Position numbers and translations under genes: made by a program
Notes under the pieces: model-generated
Databases searched by the model: none
What the model was told of the DNA's origin: nothing
What the model saw: the letters and a program-made list of their open reading frames with translations, nothing else
Assembly: GCA_035578155.1 (NCBI GenBank)
Contig: JAPWDM010000002.1
Coordinates: 39,297,437 to 39,361,436, forward strand
Source: Brachynemurus nebulosus
Lineage: Eukaryota > Arthropoda > Insecta > Neuroptera > Myrmeleontidae
Length of the DNA stretch: 64,000 nt
Reading direction: 5' to 3'
Shown: positions 56,946 to 64,000 of the stretch, piece after piece
Numbering within the stretch: position 1 is the stretch's first letter
How the letters are laid out: every line of letters starts with the position of its first letter

Positions 56946-56949
56946 TTAA

Positions 56950-57929
56950 CTATAGGTTAATTTAAAAAATGCGGGTAGCACTATAGTTTTTGTTGACTGG
57001 TTCAAAACTACATCGTACAACACAAAACCATAGGGGATCTGAAATGTTTCTTCGAAATTCTAAAAATTATTTACCTATTCGAGGAGTTAATAGAACAAAT
57101 AGGAAAGGAAAACTGATTCATATACTGAGTGAGTTTTCCGAGAGTTGCTATTTTTATTACAGCCAAACCGTCGATTTAATTGAAAAGTTGTTCAAATAAG
57201 AGTTGCAGATATCGACGGGGGCAACCGATTGCTATAGTCAGTAGCTTTATAGCTCTTATGGTTTTCGAGCTATAATGCAAACTTATAGATTTTTAAATGG
57301 AAACATATATTTAAAAGTTTTTCAAAAGTTTGTTTATGATTCAAAGCTACCAGTAACACTTAAATTTTAATTGTCTTTTCTCATATTTTTGAGTAATTAC
57401 GTTTTAAAAGTGACACTTTTAAACGTACCTACTGATGAAGTTCTTGCAAACGATTAGGATTTTACGTAATTTAAAAAGATATTAGTTCAATATGGCTGCC
57501 ATTTTAATCAATGTAGTAACGAAAAGTTAAACGATTATTACGTTTTCCATCGGAAATTAAAATTATTAAATGGATTAAATTATGTTAATTAAAATTCACA
57601 TAGTGTTTGAAAAATAGTGGATTAAATTATCATATAATAATGATAACTAAGTAAAATAAGGAAATAAAGTTTCAGTTTTAATTCATTGAAAAATAAAACT
57701 GTTTGACAGATACATAGGCGTCTAAACATATTTTTGTAGCAAGTATTTTCAAAGGAAATGAAAAGTTTTTTGTGAAAAAACTTCTTTTTAATTTAGTTTT
57801 TAATAAAAAGAAAATAAGTATTATTATCGGATTTCAAATATTTTTACACTATTTGAGTACATTTATTAATTTTCGTTTCCAGCTAATATGTATTTTACTG
57901 CCAACTGCTGTTCTATAAATAAATAAATA
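56950..57929. other. Intronic stretch, no feature recognised
   Basis: No gene or bounded repeat supported. Confidence 0.45.
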
Positions 57930-58154
57930 AAAGCTTTTTTAAAAAACCGACTTCAAAAAGTAAAAAATAATTAATAGCAGGAATTTTGAAGTCAGGCGGG
58001 GTGTCGTATAAAATATTGCGATCGGATGTTCTTGCAAAATTCATGAATTCTTCCAGATCTACATTTTTTTTATACTACGTACCCCGCCTGACTTCAAAAT
58101 TCGTGCTATTAATTATTTTTTACTTTTTGAAGTCGGTTTTTTTAAAAAAGCTTT
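57930..58154. repeat. Foldback, arms of about 74 bp
   Basis: Left arm 57930-58002 from AAAGCTTTTTTAAAAAACCG to GTCAGGCGGGGT, right arm 58081-58154 its near-perfect inverse. Spacer 78 bp. The ACCGACTTCAAAAAG motif recurs, to my knowledge, in MITEs of many insects. Confidence 0.85.
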
Positions 58155-59302
58155 AATTTCATACCTTTTAGTGACAATGCTTATATAGTGATAATTGCTC
58201 AAAAGAAGAAGTATTCCAAATTTCATACGTTTAGGTGGAATAGTTTCAAAAATTTCATTGTCCAAAATTCATAATTTTGGGCATTTACTGACTTTGCTTT
58301 AAAATTTGGAACAGAAATAGTGTTCAAAGTAATAATTAGTAGAAAAATAAAAATCATTGAAAATCACTTAATTTTTGCAGTCATTAAAGAATTCTTTTAG
58401 AATCTATTTTAATTATTTTAGAATATATTTCAATTTCAAATATTATCGAGTGCTTGGGAAACATTACTACGTATGACGAACTTTTGTCCGCATTTAAACA
58501 TACGCAGTATTCATATGTTCACTTATCGTTCAGCTAAACTGAAACTTTAAGCACTCGATTTCTTTGGTTAGTATGACCAAAATGCAAATGTAAATTAAAA
58601 ATCACAAAGTGATTGAAAAAATTATCAAACTGGATCGGCTGGGAATCGAACCGTTTCTCTCTAACATTGACAGAAAGAACAGCTATGTACATATGTTCGA
58701 ATTTTGAATTAGATGCGTTTTTGAATTAGATTCTACTAAATTTATAGTTACAGTAGTTACAATTAGATTTGTATAAAACATAAAAAATTTTGAGATCAAA
58801 ATTAAAATATTTAAAAATTGTAAAATAAAAATAAAAATAACAAAATTTAAAATGAATCAAATAAAAAATATTTAAAATGAATCAAAGAAATTTTTCAATA
58901 TCAGTTATATCATAGTAGATTGCTTATTGAGAAAGGGGTTGACATATTATTACCGTGGATTTTTAAGTGAATTTCCTTTTTGGAAATTCACTAATTACAG
59001 GGGGTATCATGGAAAGACCTGAATCCGGGACTATGGTAGAAATTTGTTTTGAGGTCTCGAGAAACTGAAAATATATATGTGTATGTATATATGTGTCTGC
59101 GCGATAACTCTTGAACGAAGCTTCCAATCGTTACAAAATTTGGTGTGTAGATCAAAAGTCCCAAAATCTTGGAAGCCAAAATTTTAGCCAATTTTCGTCT
59201 TTAATTTTAGTGGCTTTTTGCAAAATTTGGCCAGATTTCAAAAAATTTTTTGATTTTTTTTATACCATCGAAAAGAGCGTAAGACAAGCATTTAAAACAT
59301 TG
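58155..59302. other. Intronic stretch, no feature recognised
   Basis: No gene supported. A GC-normal patch at 58625-58670 (GGATCGGCTGGGAATCGAACC) resembles the B-box/T-arm text of tRNA-derived sequence but lacks a foldable tRNA. Confidence 0.4.
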
Positions 59303-59310
59303 TTCTAAAT

Positions 59311-60266
59311 CAGTGGTTCCCAAACTCTTTTGGCCCACGGACCCCTTTTCATAGTCAAAACTTGCTCACGGACCCCTTTTCATAGTCAAAACTTGCTCAC
59401 GGACCCTGGGTAAAAAACTATAATATAAATGCATAAAAAAAAAAACACAAATTTAACTTTGATGTTTTGAATGGTAAATGGTGGTGTAAAAATAAAATAT
59501 AAATAAAACATTTTGTTGAAGAAGTATTTATTGAAATTATAACTTTTTTTCAAAATACAAAAAAAAAATGACTTGGATAAACCTGATGGGATGTTATGAG
59601 TGTATTTATGTCTGGCCCAGTGTTTGTGAGTAGCAACAGCAAGTCCCCACGAGTACTAATTTCTGGTCGGTTTTTTTTTTGTGATGAGGCTTATAACGGC
59701 ACTAAATTCACGTTTTACCAAATAAGAAGACGTAAAAATAATCAACAGCTTCTGTATAATAACCCATAATAATACATTACAAGATACAAAGATACAAGAT
59801 GAAAATACGTATTTTGTATCTTGTATTTCTATTTCAACTACTTGTATTTTAAATAAGCCTCATCTCTGATCATTAATAATATGTATATTCTTTAGAAACA
59901 CATCTGTGTTAGAAAAACTTACAATCCCTTCTTCGGTTTTTAATAAAAAAAGAAATCTTTAATGAATGTTAAGGGCTTACTGTATTGATAACTGTGATAT
60001 ATAATTTTTTTAATCAACTTAAACAAGAAACAAGAGTATAACGTTTCTTTTATACTTAGGACGTAAAAATCGCTAATAATTTGTTCATTGTTACTTAGCT
60101 TCCATATTAATAAAAATTTGTCATAATGTTTTTATTTTATATTAAACCTTGCACGGACCCCCTGACGTTGTTCAGGGACCCCCAAATTAATTTTAATTTT
60201 CCACGGAGCCCCTGAATAATCCCGGGGACCCCTGGGGGTCCGTAGGGACCACTTTGGGAACCACTG
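59311..60266. mobile_element. hAT non-autonomous element, 956 bp
   Basis: CAGTGGTTCCCAAACTCTTT at left, the inverse of CAGTGGTTCCCAAAGTGGTC at right, and perfect 8-bp flanks TTCTAAAT (59303-59310, 60267-60274). Subterminal CACGGACCCC boxes on both sides. A 32-bp left subterminal segment (CTTTTCATAGTCAAAACTTG ...) is tandemly duplicated at about 59347-59405. No transposase. Confidence 0.92.
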
Positions 60267-60369
60267 TTCTAAATGAACTAGCTTTTGAAAAAAATTAAGA
60301 AATTTGTTGAATTTCGTGACAATAAATGCTTCATTGTTTTTATCATTACAATAACAATATTTATATTTG

Positions 60370-61245
60370 TTTTATTTTCCAAATTAAAAATTAACTAACT
60401 TTTCAAGAACGCGTCATCGCCGATTTTGAAAGTTTGTTTACTGTTAGAGAGATAAACTATTTTAAGATATAAGTTACGTTATATGAGCTCTGCCAGGGTC
60501 CGGGGGTCCCAGAGCGCCAAAAATAAAACTACCCAGCCAATTTTGAAAATTTTTTCACTTATTATTTCACGAGAGGTTTGTATTTTTTCGAATAAATTTG
60601 GGTTTGTCTAACGAACATTTGTTGCCTAGCAATTTAACGAGAAGAACTGTCAACTAATAAAAACACGACAGCGAAGCTGAAGCGTTTTTGGGTTGACAGT
60701 TCTTCGAGTTAAATTGCTTTAGGCAAGAAATTTGAGTTGTAGAAAACACAAATTTATTCAAAAAAAATATAAATCTCAAGCGTAATACGGTAAGACAATT
60801 TAACAAATAAAATAAATTAGTATAATTCATATTATTATTTAATACATTCTTACTATGGTTCTAAAATTCTTTAAATTTACCAATACGAATTTTTGTTTCA
60901 TTTTTATCTTGTTTATCTACAATGAAATGACCAATGAAATGTTATGTACCATTTTTTTCACTGTAAAAATCCGTCCCCACTTTTTTTCCTTGGTAAAAGT
61001 GAAAAAACTACAATATTCTTATGGCACTTGATACATATGAGTTAAATTGTCACGTTTAAAAATTTAATTTCTTTCAAATGCATATATGCTATACTATGTT
61101 ATGAGATCCGCCAGGGTCCTGGGGGTCCAAAGGCGCCAAAAGTTAACTACGAAACGGATTTTGAAAATTTTTTACTGTTAATAGAGAGTTAAACTATTTT
61201 AAATAGATACAAGTTGTTATATGAGATCCACCAGTGTCCAATCTT
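60370..61245. repeat. About 120-bp satellite-like units, dispersed and tandem
   Basis: Units with AACTATTTTAA, TTATATGAG(A/C)TC, GCCAGGGTCC, GGGGGTCC and GATTTTGAAAATTTTTT occur at about 60440-60570, 61070-61185 and, partial, 61190-61245. The first and second are separated by the foldback at 60573. Confidence 0.6.
60573..60777. repeat. Foldback, arms of about 84 bp
   Basis: The left arm 60573-60654 (GAGGTTTGTATTTTTTCG ... GAACTGTCAAC) is matched in reverse by 60692-60777. The spacer of about 37 bp contains a smaller palindrome around CAGCGAAGCTGAAGCG. Confidence 0.8.
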
Positions 61246-64000
61246 TGGAAATTTACTATGTTATACAGATGCTGCGACGGCGGTATTATTTTATTACGAT
61301 ATGTATTTAAACTCATCAAATACTCACTTATTTTTTTATTTGATCTTTGTCTTACACACATAATTGTTATATCAAAAACTAACTTGTTTCCTATATCGTA
61401 TAATGTATGTAGGTACACATACGGATATAATCTAACGTTTTTCTGACATGTTGTTTTTAGACGATTATGTTGATTTTTTTTTATAAATATTTTAATACAA
61501 TATATAATTTTATTAAATTACTGTAAATTACTTCCGTATACTCGAAATTATAGGTTATAAAAATAATATTAATTTCCAATATGTATAGATATAATTGCTA
61601 TTATTTTAAAAATCTAATTACTTAATTAAGGTGGTTGGAGCACTAGAGATTAATTACTACTAAGTTCGAAAAAAGTCTGTCATTTATTGTCGAAAATTAA
61701 TATTATTTAATTACTAAATTTCTTTTTCTTAATTTAGAATTGCATTGAGAAAGCTCATTTTGTAATAAAAAATAATTTTATCGTAAAAAATCATAATTAA
61801 TAATCTGGCAAAATTGCGTAATTAAAAAAATATAGTTACAAAAGTTGCCGTTCAGTGTTGATAATGGAAATTGCTATCTCTCCAAGGTACACAGTCGATA
61901 AAAATGTTACAGTATTTGTAAGTTACAGTTTCGTGAATATTTATATTTTCATCACTTCAATTATAAATTAACAAAATAGATTACAATGTGAAAATCATTG
62001 TCAAAACAAAAAAAGGTCAGTTTGCATTGCTACGAGGTTGCTTGAACTATGCCATCTATGGCATGTGATATCATACTACAACATATTTATGTTGATAATA
62101 GATAGAAATCTGTTTTATCAACAATATAATATCACTTTCAGTCTTTCAACTGTATTTCTAAGAGCTAGACGACGTTGGCGCCGCGACAATTTTTTTTTCT
62201 CTTTTAAATCAACTTCTAAATTAACGTGTGATAGCTTAAAAAATTGCCCTTTCCGAATATAAAAATGCCCTTTCCGAATATAAAAATGCCCCAGCTGTAT
62301 CTTTTAGCAATAATAAGTTATCATTATATATATATTATTTAAACATTTTGACATATAAATTAGCATTAAAACAATAAAAAAAGTTTTTTTTTCATCAAAA
62401 TATTTTTTCCTAATACTTTTTTTTAAATTTGCCCCATCGAAGCGCCAAATTCTTTTTTGATTTAATTATATAATTAAAGAGAAAAAAATTAAAAACATCA
62501 AAAAAGGAAAAAAATTTCGAGGCGCTAGTTTCACTTAGCTATTTCTAAGTATGTTTGGTAATATGGTAATGTATGATACGTATCGCATGTATGTTCTGGC
62601 ATATAACGTGCAATATTGGCAGATTGATTCAGTGACGAATTTTCAGTGTGATAAATAAAAATGTCCATACATTTCTCGATTTTAAAATTAAATTACTAAA
62701 ATACTGGACGTCAGAATTTGTTAATTGTATTTTTGGAATGTTCGTAAAGGATTAAATTTTTTAAAAATAAGTTTTTTGATAATTTTTTCATTAGCAGAAG
62801 GTATTAATTCATTTGATTAAGTGAGTGTTTCCGGTATATTTTGAAGGATAACCCTATTACTTGTATGTTAAAAAAGTAATTTTTAAAAGTTTTTATTTCA
62901 CAAATTGGACGTCAGAAATTGGTTTAAGTTTTAATATTTTGTGTATTAGGTATTCAAAACATAACATATGTATATAAAGATCATTCTCTTATTTGTCCAA
63001 GGCTCTGGCGCTCCAACTACGTTAGATTTAAGGTTTAACAATACTGAAAAGATTTACTGTCTTTTTTTTTCTTTAAATTTGCTTTTTTTCAGCGCTGTCA
63101 CCATTAATAAAATTTTTTGCTAAGTATTAAAATTTCCGCCAATAATTAAGTTTAAGAAATAAAACGTAAAAAAAAAGTTATTTTAAATGTTAAATATAGG
63201 TACATCACAGACCATTTTAATTTTTTCATTATTGTATTTTATTAGTAGGTATAACATAATGTTCAATGCTATTAAACGATTTAGTTAAAATTTTAGGTAT
63301 TATAATAAACAAATTAAAAATGATTGTATAATAAATATAAGAAAAAACACACCTATTTAAAGCCTCATTATATTTTATAGCAAAAAAAATACAATGTACT
63401 TATTTAACTCATTTATATGTCTATTATGTTCTCTTTATTCAATAGTAAATGCAAACTCGTTACGTAGAGGTAGTTTTATGTAGATTATAATATAATAATT
63501 GAACTTTTATTATAAGTACGCAAGGAAACATACTTACATGCTTGATTTTACACATATTACAATATTGTTTTGACAATAATAATTTGGCTTTTTAATTGCG
63601 CAGATACGTTTAAGGTATCAAGAAAATTTTTGGTAACGAAAAATAATTTTAAAGTTAACATACATTTAATACTATGACAGTCATTGACGTTATAGACTGA
63701 GAGTTGGCTACATAAAAAACCTTGTTATCGATACATGGCTGATTTCTATTGTAAAAAAATTAGTTGAGATGGTGTAATTTTGGTGTAAACTTTTTATTTT
63801 TACTATCAAAATAATGAAATTCCTTTTAGAAATATGACTGACGCAACAGAGGTCGTCTTTTTACCGGTACTTCTGCCTAATTTTTATAAAATTGAAAAAA
63901 AAAAACAGTTTCGAAAACCTATAATTCACTTCCAGTTTCATCATTTCATTTTATGTACCGTTTTAAGGTACCTACTGAAATATTTTAGTAAACTTGATGA
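61246..64000. other. Intronic stretch, no gene recognised
   Basis: A+T-rich. A 21-bp unit TGCCCTTTCCGAATATAAAAA is tandemly duplicated at 62244-62286. No exon of the kinase and no element boundary that I can support. Confidence 0.5.

Noticed and set aside
58625..58670. tRNA-like text GGGAATCGAACC
   Set aside because: Resembles a T-arm in reverse orientation but no acceptor stem or anticodon arm can be folded around it.

Overview
The window looks like insect genomic DNA: very A+T-rich, intron-dominated and crowded with transposable elements. The order cannot be fixed from the sequence. The only host gene I can support is the 5' part of a Tec-family non-receptor tyrosine kinase (Btk/Tec29 type) on the + strand. 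Three coding exons with consensus splice sites and compatible phases (6243-6398, 9984-10236, 36762-37079) encode the PH domain and the Btk-motif zinc finger (H151, C162, C163, C173). SH3, SH2 and kinase exons were not found and should lie beyond 64000. The introns are about 3.6 kb, 26.5 kb and more than 26.9 kb, and nearly everything else in the window is repeat DNA in or upstream of this gene.

The dominant insertion, in intron 2 and in the same orientation as the gene, is a complete Ty3/gypsy LTR retrotransposon (19502-28757). It has two 661-bp LTRs that read as identical, a CCAT target duplication, a primer binding site matching the 3' end of a tRNA-Leu, intact gag (two CCHC knuckles), intact pol (protease, RT, RNase H, integrase) and a polypurine tract. 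Gag and pol are joined by a textbook -1 frameshift heptamer, TTTAAAC (22752-22758). The -1 frame opens at exactly its first base. No env is seen.

Layout. 1-6200: a TIR element, Helitron-like copies, a decayed cysteine-rich gene fragment, a SAP-domain-bearing TIR element and a 226-bp MITE sharing its TA site. 6243-10236: exons 1 and 2 with a TA-flanked MITE between them. 10664-12802: a Helitron-like element holding a 248-bp inverted repeat with one mismatch. 14062-17545: a hAT MITE, a pogo-like element with about 265-bp tandem units, and a (TA)n repeat. 18206-29523: short TIRs framing a nested MITE and the gypsy element. 29772-36651: hAT and TA elements, a minisatellite, a foldback and a 2-kb hAT element with another element nested inside. 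36762-37079: exon 3. 37340-40080: a foldback-like element with a TTAGG-like core, then a Helitron split by a pogo-like insertion. 41346-45030: a pogo-like element and a 187-bp tandem array split by a palindromic mariner. 46581-49663: a composite inverted-repeat structure. 51221-53460: three-deep nesting (hAT, then a dispersed repeat, then PIF/Harbinger). 56310-60777: more TIR, foldback and hAT elements. 61245-64000: nothing recognised.

The window's value is mainly as a record of transposition. Many elements have readable target duplications, and in several cases an uninterrupted sister copy in the same window confirms the insertion site. Several long inverted repeats lie in introns, so if the pre-mRNA spans them they would be transcribed as hairpins.
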